This document shows positions 16,162-23,695 of a stretch of 64,000 nt of DNA, one piece after another. The stretch comes from Actinophytocola sp050699935 (GTDB lineage Bacteria > Actinomycetota > Actinomycetes > Mycobacteriales > Pseudonocardiaceae). The notes beneath the pieces are model-generated. The model ran no database searches, had not been told where the DNA came from, and saw only the letters and a list, made by a program, of their open reading frames with translations. The stretch is taken from the NCBI RefSeq assembly GCF_050699935.1, contig NZ_JBOHGB010000003.1:62001-126000 (forward strand), read 5' to 3'. The translations under genes and the position numbers were made by a program. The number at the start of each line of letters is the position of its first letter. Position 1 is the stretch's first letter.

Positions 16162-16841
16162 GCCGGCCGGTCCGCGGAGTACCCCACGCCCCGAACCGTC
16201 CTAATCGGACTGGCTGGACCGAGCTTGGCTCGCAGCTGCGCGATGTGCACGTCCACCGTGCGGGTGCCGGCCGCCGCCTCGTAGCCCCACACCATCGACA
16301 GCAGCTGCGCCCGCTCGAACACCTGCCGGGGCCGCCGCATCAGGGCCGCCAGCAGGTCGAACTCCGTGGACGTCAGCGACACCTCGCGACCGTCCGTCCA
16401 CACGCGACGCTGGCCGACGTCGAGCCGCGTGGCGCCGAGCTCGAGCACCTCGGCCACCGGGGCGCCGGCCGCGCGGCGCAGCACCGAGCGCACCCGCGCC
16501 ACGAGCTCGCGCGGGCTGAACGGCTTCGTCACGTAGTCGTCGGCGCCCAGCTCCAGCCCGAGCACCCGGTCGACCTCGTCGTCGCGCGCGGTCACGAACA
16601 GGACCGGCGTCCAGTCGCCGGCGGACCGCAGCGCGCGGCAGACCTCGATGCCGTCCACCTTCGGCAGCCCGACATCGAGCACCACCGCCACCGGCCGGAG
16701 CCGGCGCACCGCGGCCAGCGCCGACTCGCCGTCGGCGACGAGGTGCACGCCGTACCCGTCCCGGCGCAGGTATCGGACCACCAGGTCGGCGATGGCGGGG
16801 TCGTCCTCGACGACCAGCACCAACCCGCGCTCTTCGGCCAT
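16158..16841 (-). CDS. OmpR/PhoB-family response regulator
   Basis: 227 residues with GGGGAGG upstream of ATG 16841. The receiver domain shows the acidic pair (VVEDDPAIADL), the phospho-acceptor Asp in VVLDVGLPKVDG (near 55), the Thr in LFVTARDDE and the Lys in DYVTKPFSPREL. The C-terminal winged-helix domain has TSTEFDLLAALMRRPRQVF and RTVDVHIAQLRAKLG followed by IRTVRGVGYSAD, the standard OmpR DNA-binding module. It overlaps the kinase gene and follows the small lipoprotein gene by 20 bp. Target promoters are unknown; autoregulation is likely. Confidence 0.95.
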   Translation of the reverse strand: MAEERGLVLVVEDDPAIADLVVRYLRRDGYGVHLVADGESALAAVRRLRPVAVVLDVGLPKVDGIEVCRALRSAGDWTPVLFVTARDDEVDRVLGLELGADDYVTKPFSPRELVARVRSVLRRAAGAPVAEVLELGATRLDVGQRRVWTDGREVSLTSTEFDLLAALMRRPRQVFERAQLLSMVWGYEAAAGTRTVDVHIAQLRAKLGPASPIRTVRGVGYSADRPA

Positions 16842-16861
16842 GCACCACCTCCCCGCGACGG

Positions 16862-17053
16862 TCAGCCGTTCTCGGCCATCTCGGACTCGATCGCCTTCAA
16901 CGTGGCCTCGATGTCGTCGAACTGCTGCTCCACCGAACCGCCGGTGCCACCGGAGCCGCCCGGCGAGCTGCCGGGGTGTGCATCACCCCGGCAGCCGGCG
17001 CCGAACAGCAGCACGGGCACCGCGACGAGCGCGATTATCCGTGCCCGCCTCAC
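16862..17053 (-). CDS. Small lipoprotein in two-component operon
   Basis: 63 residues from GTG 17053. The signal peptide has the lipobox LLFGAGC (cleavage before Cys22), then a Gly/Ser/Pro linker and a short acidic helix (VEQQFDDIEATLKAIESEMAENG). Its GTG overlaps the TGA of the upstream secreted-protein gene (GTGA), so the two are coupled. Sitting immediately before a response regulator/kinase pair, it may be a membrane-anchored accessory to the sensor (inference). No family recognised. Confidence 0.75.
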   Translation of the reverse strand: MRRARIIALVAVPVLLFGAGCRGDAHPGSSPGGSGGTGGSVEQQFDDIEATLKAIESEMAENG

Positions 17054-17457
17054 TTCGACTCACAGTGCTCGGTCCGGAAGTCGACGGCCCACGTGTTGAT
17101 CTTGTTGAGGTCGTCGACGAAACCCTCGCGGCGATCCGCGCGCTCCTCGAGCAGCTGGGCGGTCTCCTCGCGACCGGCCTCGCGCTCCGTGGCCGCGCGG
17201 GCCCGCAACCAGGCGGCCGATCCGCGGGTGTTCTCGTCGGCCTGGATCCGCTCGACCAGCCAGCTCGTCCGCCGCTCGATCTTGGGCAGGCGCCGGTCGC
17301 ACAGGAAGGTGACCTGCTCGGGGCTGAGCGTGATCGTCACCGACCCGGGCTCGCTGGACGGCGCGGGCTCCTCCTGCGCAGTGGCCACTGCGGCGCCGCC
17401 GAACAGCACCGAGCCGGCCATCGCACCCCCGACGACGATCCTTGACGTCCGGTTCAT
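17050..17457 (-). CDS. Secreted helical protein, first gene of two-component operon
   Basis: 135 residues with GAGGAG six bases before ATG 17457. Residues 1-28 form a Sec signal peptide ending ATAQE (likely cleavage after AQ or A27). The mature part is charged and mostly helical with two cysteines (FLCDRR and TEHCESK) that could pair outside the cell. It overlaps the lipoprotein gene. Length and layout recall small exported partners of actinobacterial kinases, but I recognise no named family. Confidence 0.78.
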   Translation of the reverse strand: MNRTSRIVVGGAMAGSVLFGGAAVATAQEEPAPSSEPGSVTITLSPEQVTFLCDRRLPKIERRTSWLVERIQADENTRGSAAWLRARAATEREAGREETAQLLEERADRREGFVDDLNKINTWAVDFRTEHCESK

Positions 17458-17545
17458 GTCGCTCCTCTCGTGGATTCCCTGACGAGCGTCACGATGCCGG
17501 GGCGAGATGAGCGAACCGCCTGCGTTCTGTTCGAGCCTTGTAAGG

Positions 17546-18019
17546 CTAGAGACCGAGCCTGGTCAGCAGCCGCTGCTCGAGCTCGTCGAGCTCGGTCGCC
17601 GCCGCCCGGTGTGCGGCGCGGCGCCGTGCGGAGGGCATCCGCTCGGCCGCGCGGACCGCGGCGGCCAGCTGGCGCAGTGTCGTCTCGGACCGGTCGGCGA
17701 AGGTCCGGTCCTCCGCGGAGGCGTCCTTGCGCTCGCGCAGCTCGGTGACCGCCTCGGCGGCACCGGAGATGCGGGCCTGCAACGCGCCACCCTTTCCGGA
17801 GTACCGCGCGAGGTCGCCGACGGCGACACCCAGCCGGCGGGCCTTCATCCGGTCGATCCGGTCGCGCGCCTCCCCGAACGCGCGGAGCACGACAGGAACG
17901 ACCACCGGGATGACCGCGGGCCCGACGACCTTGGCCACCGCGAGCGCGTTCTTCGCCTTCTTGGGGGTGATGCGCGGCTCGCCCGGCACGGCGTCCGGCC
18001 TGCGCTTCCTGAGTGCCAT
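17546..18019 (-). CDS. Conserved actinobacterial hypothetical protein (DUF6474-like, unverified)
   Basis: 157 residues. A basic N-terminus (MALRKRRPDAVPG then RITPKKAKNALAVAK) precedes a hydrophobic stretch (VVGPAVIPVVVPVVLRAF, about 30-47) and a long charged helical region to the end. This resembles a small membrane-associated helical protein common in Pseudonocardiales, possibly DUF6474; the assignment is from memory. There is no Shine-Dalgarno, but TAGGTT lies six bases before the ATG, suggesting a leaderless transcript. Divergent from the nuclease gene, 84 bp apart. Confidence 0.7.
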   Translation of the reverse strand: MALRKRRPDAVPGEPRITPKKAKNALAVAKVVGPAVIPVVVPVVLRAFGEARDRIDRMKARRLGVAVGDLARYSGKGGALQARISGAAEAVTELRERKDASAEDRTFADRSETTLRQLAAAVRAAERMPSARRRAAHRAAATELDELEQRLLTRLGL

Positions 18020-18025
18020 GCGAAG

Positions 18026-18031
18026 AACCTA
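18026..18031 (-). promoter_or_regulatory. -10 element TAGGTT of a probable leaderless transcript
   Basis: On the minus strand TAGGTT is followed by six bases and then the ATG of the 157-residue protein. No Shine-Dalgarno is present, so transcription probably begins at the start codon. No clear -35 is seen. Confidence 0.45.
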
Positions 18032-18090
18032 CTGGGCTGCGAGGCGTCGAGCACCCCGGCTACCTGCCGTGTTCTGTCGGTGGGTCCGCC

Positions 18091-18096
18091 TAAACT
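18091..18096 (+). promoter_or_regulatory. -10 element TAAACT of a probable leaderless transcript
   Basis: TAAACT is followed by seven bases (18097-18103) and then the GTG start of the RecB-like nuclease. There is no ribosome binding site. Transcription likely starts at the GTG. The -35 region is weak. Confidence 0.5.
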
Positions 18097-18103
18097 GCGT
18101 TAC

Positions 18104-19753
18104 GTGACAACTTCGGTGCTGCTCGACGCGGGGGTGGTGACCCGATGCCGGCGCCGGGTGCACCTGGAGCACGACCCGACCATGCAGGACGCGGTCACGG
18201 CACCACCCGACCCGACCGCCGAGCAGCGCAAGGCCGACGCGGCCGCGCACCGCCAGTCGATCGCCGACGAGATCTCCAGCCTCGTGGGCGGGGCCGACGG
18301 CGGCGGCTGGACGGAGATCCCGCGCGGACCCGACCGCCGCTCCGCCGAGCGTGAGCAGCTCACCCTCGAGGCCATGGCGGCGGGTGCGCCGTTCATCTGG
18401 GCCGCACAGCTGCCGCGGGACCAGCCGGGCGGCCGGCGAGGCGCGATCGACCTGCTGGTCGCCACGGCCGGCGGCTACGTCCCGGTGCTCGTCGTCCGGC
18501 ACAAGGTGAGCGACCCGGGCAGCGGCGCGCAGACGTCGCCGCTGTCGAGCCCGCGACCGTCCGCACGCGACACCGATCCGGCGCGCCGGGTCCGGCCGCA
18601 ACCCCGTGACCAGCTGCGTCTCGCGCACGTCTACCGGTCGCTGCAGGCCTGCGGCCGCGCGGGCGGCGAGGCGGTCGGCGGTGTCATCGGCCTCGACGGC
18701 GACGTCGTGGTCTGGCACGACCTGGAGGCGCCGACCTGGCCGGGCGGTCGCGGCGCGCTCGACGAGTACGACGCCCGCTTCGCCGACCGGCTGGCGATCG
18801 CCACCACGGCGGCGACCGGCGGGACGGCGCTGGCGCGGCCGTCGCGGATCGTGGAGTGCCGCACCTGCCCGTGGTGGCCGGTGTGCCAGGTGGAGCTGGA
18901 GGGCGCGCGGGACGTGAGCCTGGTGGTGCGCGGCGAGGAGGCGGCGGCGCTGCGCGCGGCCGGTGTCCGCACGGTCGACGACCTGGCGCGGCTGGATCCG
19001 GACGACGAGTCCCTGCCGCCGACCGGCGTGCCGCTCACCGACGCGGTCGGGCTGGCCAAGGCGTGGCTCGCGGGCCTGACCGTGGTCCGCCGCGTGCGGG
19101 CGATCACCGTGCCCCGCGCGGACGTCGAGGTCGACGTGGACATGGAGAGCTTCGGCGACGCGGGTGCCTACCTGTGGGGCGCGTGGCTGTCCGGCGCGGA
19201 CGTGGGCGAGCGGCCCGGCTACCACGCGTTCGCCACGTGGGAGCCGCTCCCGACCGACGACGAGGCACGGTCGTTCGCGCAGTTCTGGCAGTGGCTCGCG
19301 CTGATTCGGCTGCGGGCCCGGGCACGCGGCCTGAGCTTTCGCGCGTACTGCTACAACGAGCTGGCGGAGAACCGCTGGCTGCTGTCGTCCGCGAAGCGGT
19401 TCGCGGGCAAGCCGGGCATTCCCACGACGGACCAGGTGCAGGGCTTCATCACTTCGGACTCGTGGTTCGACCTGTTCGGCAGCGTGCGCGACAATTTCCT
19501 GTGCTCGCGCGGCAAGGGCCTCAAGACGATCGCCCCCGCGGCCGGCTTCACGTGGCGCGACCCCCACGCGAGTGGCGAGAACTCGATGCGCTGGTACCGC
19601 GACGCGGTGGGCATGGACGGCACCCCGCCCGACTCGGGCCAACGCCGCCGGCTCCTGGAGTACAACGAGGACGACGTGCAGGCCACGCTGACCCTGCGCC
19701 GGTGGATGACCTCACCGGAGATCGAGGCGATCCCGTACGTCGGCGACCTCTAG
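18104..19753 (+). CDS. TM0106-family RecB-like putative nuclease
   Basis: 549 residues from GTG 18104. The N-terminal half is RecB-like (PLARRL-type core is absent, but WAAQLPRD, GAIDLLV and a Cys cluster CRTCPWWPVC near 250-260 match the family). The C-terminal half is an RNase H-like fold with VDVDMESFGDAGAYLWGAW (acidic active site), YCYNELAENRWLL and the final EYNEDDVQATLTLRRW. Bacterial TM0106-type proteins are usually 450-550 residues and are thought to act in DNA repair or nucleic-acid degradation, without a settled substrate. It ends on a CTAG shared with the convergent SDR gene. Confidence 0.85.
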   Translation: MTTSVLLDAGVVTRCRRRVHLEHDPTMQDAVTAPPDPTAEQRKADAAAHRQSIADEISSLVGGADGGGWTEIPRGPDRRSAEREQLTLEAMAAGAPFIWAAQLPRDQPGGRRGAIDLLVATAGGYVPVLVVRHKVSDPGSGAQTSPLSSPRPSARDTDPARRVRPQPRDQLRLAHVYRSLQACGRAGGEAVGGVIGLDGDVVVWHDLEAPTWPGGRGALDEYDARFADRLAIATTAATGGTALARPSRIVECRTCPWWPVCQVELEGARDVSLVVRGEEAAALRAAGVRTVDDLARLDPDDESLPPTGVPLTDAVGLAKAWLAGLTVVRRVRAITVPRADVEVDVDMESFGDAGAYLWGAWLSGADVGERPGYHAFATWEPLPTDDEARSFAQFWQWLALIRLRARARGLSFRAYCYNELAENRWLLSSAKRFAGKPGIPTTDQVQGFITSDSWFDLFGSVRDNFLCSRGKGLKTIAPAAGFTWRDPHASGENSMRWYRDAVGMDGTPPDSGQRRRLLEYNEDDVQATLTLRRWMTSPEIEAIPYVGDL

Positions 19754-20508
19754 CGAGGTGCCATGCGCAGTGCGCCGTCCAGCCGGATCACCTCGCCGTT
19801 CAGGTAGTCGTGCGCGATGATCGACAGCGCCAGGCTCGCGAACTCCTCCGGCCGGCCCAGCCGCTTCGGGAACGTCACACCCTCCGCGAGCTTCTCGCGG
19901 AACTCCTCGCTGACGGTCGCCAGCATCGGCGTGTCGACGATGCCCGGTGCGATCGTCATGACCCGGATGCCGGACGAGGCGAGGTCGCGTGCCGCCGGCA
20001 GGTTCAGCCCGATCACGCCGCCCTTCGACGCCGCGTACGCGGCCTGCCCGATCTGCCCCTCGTAGCCCGCGATCGAGGCGGTGTTGATCACCACGCCGCG
20101 CTGCCCGCCGTCGTCCGGCGGGGTCTGGGCGATCGCCGCGGCGGCGAGGGTCAGCACGTTGAACGTGCCGATCAGGTTGATCTCCACGACCTTGCGGAAC
20201 AGGTCCAGGTCGTGCGGGCCCTTGCGGGACAGGATCCGCGCGGACGGGCCGATGCCCGCGCAGTTGACCGCCACGCGCAGCGGCACGTCCGCGCCCGCCG
20301 CGGTGTCGACCGCCGCCGAGACCTGCGCGGAGTCGGTCACGTCGGCGGGCACGTAGGACAGACCCGACACCGGTGGCGCCTGCTCGACCGCCGCCGGCAG
20401 ATCCAGCGCGAAGACCCGCGCGCCGTTCTTCGCCAGCGCCTGCGCGGTCGCGCCGCCCAACCCGGACGCGCCCCCGGTCACGATCGCCGCGATCTCACTG
20501 ATCCGCAT
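19750..20508 (-). CDS. SDR oxidoreductase, 3-hydroxyacyl-CoA dehydrogenase type II-like
   Basis: 252 residues, ATG preceded by AAGGGA. The Rossmann glycine motif is VTGGASGLGGAT at 10-21; NCAGIG (NAG-type), the catalytic Ser in INTASIAGYEG and the YxxxK pair in AYAASKGGV are all present. The pattern DVTD and the C-terminal RLGRPEEFASLALSIIAHDYLNGEVIRLDGALRM match HSD10/FabG-like 3-hydroxyacyl-CoA dehydrogenases used in beta-oxidation or branched-chain degradation. NAD+ preference is suggested by the Asp at the end of strand 2 (FALDLP). Convergent with the nuclease gene, sharing four bases. Confidence 0.88.
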   Translation of the reverse strand: MRISEIAAIVTGGASGLGGATAQALAKNGARVFALDLPAAVEQAPPVSGLSYVPADVTDSAQVSAAVDTAAGADVPLRVAVNCAGIGPSARILSRKGPHDLDLFRKVVEINLIGTFNVLTLAAAAIAQTPPDDGGQRGVVINTASIAGYEGQIGQAAYAASKGGVIGLNLPAARDLASSGIRVMTIAPGIVDTPMLATVSEEFREKLAEGVTFPKRLGRPEEFASLALSIIAHDYLNGEVIRLDGALRMAPR

Positions 20509-20551
20509 GCCCGTTCCCTTCTCTCAGCCCGCGAGAGAGGTTAACGGGTGC

Positions 20552-21049
20552 TCACGTGAGTTCGTCCGCCAGCAGGTCCATCAACAGGCCGTCGTGCCAG
20601 CCCGTGCCGTCGTGGTCACGCTCGTACCGGCGCATGACGCCGACCGGGCGGAAGCCGACCTTCGTGTAGCAGCGGACCGCCGCCTCGTTGTCCGCCGCGG
20701 GGTCGATCACCAGCCGGTGGTGTCCACGTTCCTCGATCAGGTACCGCGCCAGCGTCCGCACGGTGTCCTCGCCGACGCCGCGGCCGTGCACCGCCGGGTC
20801 GAGGAACACGTCGACGGACGCGTGCCGGTACCCGGGATCCTCCTCCTCGCCGTACTGGATCATTCCGCGCACCACGCCGTCGACCAGGACCGCGAAGCAC
20901 ACCACCTCGGGGTCGTCGAGCGGCCAGCCCGGCTCGGCGTCCGCGTCACCCCAGCGCGCGTGGACCTCCGGAGTGTGCAGGATCCGCCGCAGCTCGCGGA
21001 CGTGCGACTCGGTCACCGGTACCAGGACGACGAACTCACCTGTCAGCAC
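20552..21049 (-). CDS. GNAT-family N-acetyltransferase, AAC(6')-like
   Basis: 165 residues from GTG 21049. The acetyl-CoA motif A is VFLDPAVHGRGVGEDTVRTL (near 82-101, R/Q-x-x-G-x-G/A type), followed by HRLVIDPAADNEAAVRCYTKVGFRPVGVMRRYERD, the motif B region seen in aminoglycoside 6'-acetyltransferase-like and RimJ-like enzymes. The substrate is unknown; a self-resistance or protein-modification role is possible. No Shine-Dalgarno is visible. A 36-residue membrane peptide lies just upstream on the same strand. Confidence 0.82.
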   Translation of the reverse strand: MLTGEFVVLVPVTESHVRELRRILHTPEVHARWGDADAEPGWPLDDPEVVCFAVLVDGVVRGMIQYGEEEDPGYRHASVDVFLDPAVHGRGVGEDTVRTLARYLIEERGHHRLVIDPAADNEAAVRCYTKVGFRPVGVMRRYERDHDGTGWHDGLLMDLLADELT

Positions 21050-21058
21050 CCACGCACG

Positions 21059-21169
21059 CTAGCGCTCGCCGTCCGGGCGCCGGCCACCGAGATTCAGCAG
21101 TAACACCAGCGGGACGGCCGCGAGCAGCGCGAGCACGACGAACAGGCCGGCGGCGGCGAGGAGCTCCAT
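21059..21169 (-). CDS. Putative 36-residue single-TM membrane peptide
   Basis: From ATG 21169 (MELLAAAGLFVVLALLAAV…) to TAG 21059. Residues 3-26 are a continuous hydrophobic helix, ending in a basic cytoplasmic tail (GGRRPDGER). An in-frame ATG at 21181 would add MVFR. The gene is on the strand of the GNAT gene, whose start lies 10 bp downstream. No strong Shine-Dalgarno. Composition is far from random for this GC content, but expression is unproven. Confidence 0.45.
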   Translation of the reverse strand: MELLAAAGLFVVLALLAAVPLVLLLNLGGRRPDGER

Positions 21170-21281
21170 ACGAAACACCATGGCCGCCCGGCCCCCGGCC
21201 GCGCGTCGGCCATCAGTGCCGTTCCGGAGTCCGTCCGGGGGATGACCGGGGGTGACGGTCGGCGGACGATCAGCGGGCCGA

Positions 21282-22244
21282 TCAGCGCCGGCCCGGCGGG
21301 CAGATCTCGTCGAGCACCAGCAGGTCGTCCTCGGTCGGGTGCCACTGCGCGGCGCCGGCGTTCGCGATCGCCTGCTCGGGCGTCGTCGCGCCGGCGATCA
21401 CCGAGCCGACCGACCGCTGCGCGGCCAGCCAGCCGATCGCGACCGTCGCCATCCCGATGCCCCGCTCGTCGGCGAACGCGCGCAGCTTCTCGATCCGGTC
21501 CCACGGCGCGTCGGCCAGCAGCCGTGTCCGGCCCGCCAGCCGCGCGCTCGCCGGCGGCTCGACGTCGCGCTGGTACTTGCCGGTCAGCAGACCGTTGGCC
21601 AGCGGGAAGTACGGCAGCACACCGAGCCCGAACCGTTCGCACGCGGGCAGCACGTCCCGCTCGGCCTCGCGCTCGAGCAGCGAGTAGTGGTTCTCCGCGG
21701 CGATCGGCGCGGCGAGGTGGTTGGTCCGGGCCAACCACACCGCGTCGGCGACCTGCCAGCCCGCGAGGTTGCACACGCCCGCGTAGCGGATCAGGCCCTC
21801 GCGCACGAGATCGTCCAGGGCGCCCAGGGTCTCCTCGACCGGCGTGCTCGGGTCCGCCCGGTGCAGCTGGTACAGATCGATCCAGTCCGTGCCTAGCCGC
21901 CGTAGCGACGCCTCGACGGCCCGCTTGACGTAGCGGCGCGAACCACGCGCGCCGAAGTCCGGGCCGTTCGCGCCCTGCATGTCCACGCCGAACTTGGTGG
22001 CGATGACCACGTGGTCGCGCCGGCCGGACAGCGCCTGGCCCAGCAGCTCCTCGCTGCGGCCGCGCGGTGCGCCGTACACGTCGGCGACGTCGAACAGGTT
22101 GATCCCCGCGTCGACGGCGGCGCCGATGAGCGCTCGCGAGCCGGCCAAGGACTCGGCCGCGGTCCCGGGGCGGCCGAGATTGTTGCAGCCGATGCCCACG
22201 ACGCTGACGACCAAACCGGATTTTCCCAGGTGACGCAGTTCCAC
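21282..22244 (-). CDS. Aldo/keto reductase
   Basis: 320 residues from GTG 22244. The TIM-barrel AKR signatures are GINLFDVADVYG (catalytic Asp and Tyr near 50-57), VVIATKFG (Lys) and YQLHRADPSTPVEETLGAL (His). The NADPH-binding C-terminus has VAIGWLAAQRSVGSVIAGATTPEQ. The layout matches YajO/Tas-type AKR11-12 enzymes. The physiological substrate is unknown. TAGTTT lies six bases upstream of the GTG, indicating a leaderless transcript. Confidence 0.9.
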   Translation of the reverse strand: MELRHLGKSGLVVSVVGIGCNNLGRPGTAAESLAGSRALIGAAVDAGINLFDVADVYGAPRGRSEELLGQALSGRRDHVVIATKFGVDMQGANGPDFGARGSRRYVKRAVEASLRRLGTDWIDLYQLHRADPSTPVEETLGALDDLVREGLIRYAGVCNLAGWQVADAVWLARTNHLAAPIAAENHYSLLEREAERDVLPACERFGLGVLPYFPLANGLLTGKYQRDVEPPASARLAGRTRLLADAPWDRIEKLRAFADERGIGMATVAIGWLAAQRSVGSVIAGATTPEQAIANAGAAQWHPTEDDLLVLDEICPPGRR

Positions 22245-22250
22245 CGGAAC

Positions 22251-22256
22251 AAACTA
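22251..22256 (-). promoter_or_regulatory. -10 element TAGTTT of a probable leaderless transcript
   Basis: Minus-strand TAGTTT, a six-base spacer, then GTG of the aldo/keto reductase. No Shine-Dalgarno is present. Confidence 0.42.
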
Positions 22257-22424
22257 CTAAGCCGACTGGCGTCGATCTAGCTGCCAAACGGTGGGTATTG
22301 CCTGCTCTTCGCCGTCGAACGGACACCACGGGTCGCGACATGAGCGGGGACATGAGCAGCGACACGGTGTGCGATGGGCCGGGCGACGGTGTGATCTCCG
22401 CGCGGGTGAGGCAGTCTATGCGCC

Positions 22425-23366
22425 ATGAGCAGTGCACCTGATGCTGAGAAACCGTCGGCGGCGAGTTGGGTCGCCGACCACGTCTCCAGCCAGGTCGGCC
22501 GAACCTTCGTGGTGACTGGGGCGAACAGCGGGCTTGGCCTGGAGACCGTACGCACCCTCGGCGGCCTCGGCGCGGACGTGATCATGACCACCCGTGACCA
22601 GGACAAGGGCCAGCAGGCGATGGACGCGCTACTGGCCGAGCTACCGGACGCCAAGATCGAGCTGCGCTCGCTCGACCTCGCGGACCTGGACTCCGTGCGC
22701 GAGTTCGCCACCACTGTCGGCGCACTCGACGTGCTGATCAACAACGCCGGCGTGATGATGCCGCCGCACGGCCGCACCCGGCAGGGCTACGAGCTGCAGC
22801 TCGGTGTCAACCACCTCGGCCATTTCGCGCTCACCGGCCTGCTGCTGGAGCGAATCGCGAACAGCGAGGACGGCCGGGTGGTGACGGTGACCTCCGGCCT
22901 GCACAAGCGTGGCCGCATCCACTTCGACGACCTGCACGGTGAGCAGGACTACGGGCGCACCAAGTACTACGCGCAGTCCAAGCTGGCGAACGTCGTGTTC
23001 GCCATCGAGCTCAACAGACGGTTGCGCACCAACAACATCCCGGTCCGCAGCGTGCTCGCGCACCCCGGCTACTCGGCGACGAACCTGCAGTCGTCCGGTC
23101 CAACCGGCGTCGGCAAGCTGCTGATGAAGGCCGGCAACCGGTTGTTCGCGCAGGACGCGGAGATGGGGGCGCTGCCGCAGCTGTACGCGGCGACCGGCAC
23201 GGACGTGGAGGGCGGCCAGTTCTACGGCCCGGACGGGCGCGGCGAGTCGAAGGGCTTCCCGACCCTGGTCGAGCCGCTCGACGACGCGCGCGACCGCGAG
23301 CTCGGCAAGCGGCTGTGGGACATCTCCGAGGAGCTGACGGGCGTGCGGATCCCGCTGGATCCGTGA
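22425..23366 (+). CDS. SDR oxidoreductase, retinol dehydrogenase-like
   Basis: 313 residues. TFVVTGANSGLGLET (about 26-40) is the NADP-binding motif with the Arg of TTRDQDK favouring NADP(H); INNAGVM, the catalytic VTVTSGLHK and YYAQSKLANVVFAIEL (YxxxK) follow. VLAHPGYSATNLQ is typical of the retinol/WW-domain-oxidoreductase subgroup frequent in actinobacteria. The substrate is unknown. No Shine-Dalgarno precedes the ATG, so the mRNA may be leaderless. Confidence 0.87.
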   Translation: MSSAPDAEKPSAASWVADHVSSQVGRTFVVTGANSGLGLETVRTLGGLGADVIMTTRDQDKGQQAMDALLAELPDAKIELRSLDLADLDSVREFATTVGALDVLINNAGVMMPPHGRTRQGYELQLGVNHLGHFALTGLLLERIANSEDGRVVTVTSGLHKRGRIHFDDLHGEQDYGRTKYYAQSKLANVVFAIELNRRLRTNNIPVRSVLAHPGYSATNLQSSGPTGVGKLLMKAGNRLFAQDAEMGALPQLYAATGTDVEGGQFYGPDGRGESKGFPTLVEPLDDARDRELGKRLWDISEELTGVRIPLDP

Positions 23367-23411
23367 ACCTCCGCCCCGCGGGCGGCGCCGGTGCTCGCGG
23401 AGCGGTCGGGT

Positions 23412-23510
23412 TCAGTTGCGTGACTTCGACGGCTGGTCGTAGAGCGCGGCCACGAGGCGGACGAGGAACACGACTGCCACGAGCGCCACGACCACGATCT
23501 GAATCCACAT
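23412..23510 (-). CDS. 32-residue single-TM membrane peptide with strong ribosome binding site
   Basis: ATG 23510 to TGA 23412. Residues 2-21 (MWIQIVVVALVAVVFLVRLV) form one hydrophobic helix, then AALYDQPSKSRN as a short soluble tail. GGAGG lies 6 bases before the ATG, a well-spaced Shine-Dalgarno that supports real translation. It lies between two plus-strand genes, so it has its own promoter in 23511-23695. No known family; it may be a membrane-protein regulator or a toxin-like peptide (inference). Confidence 0.6.
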   Translation of the reverse strand: MWIQIVVVALVAVVFLVRLVAALYDQPSKSRN

Positions 23511-23683
23511 GCTCGCCTCCGGAGATTCGGTCGGTGCATGCGACGTCCTCTAGTACGTAGGAGATAATGGGACCGTTCACGCGGACCGGCCGGGAACCCG
23601 TCCGGGACACGCCGGGTGGGTTCGTCCTTTTGGGCTAACGAGAGGTGTTTCGCGATCCGTCCGTGGCACGTCGGGGCCCTGGC

Positions 23684-23689
23684 TATGCT
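23684..23689 (+). promoter_or_regulatory. -10 element TATGCT of a probable leaderless transcript
   Basis: TATGCT, six bases, then GTG 23696 of the SGNH-like protein gene. There is no Shine-Dalgarno, so transcription probably begins at the start codon. Confidence 0.48.
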
Positions 23690-23695
23690 GGCCGG

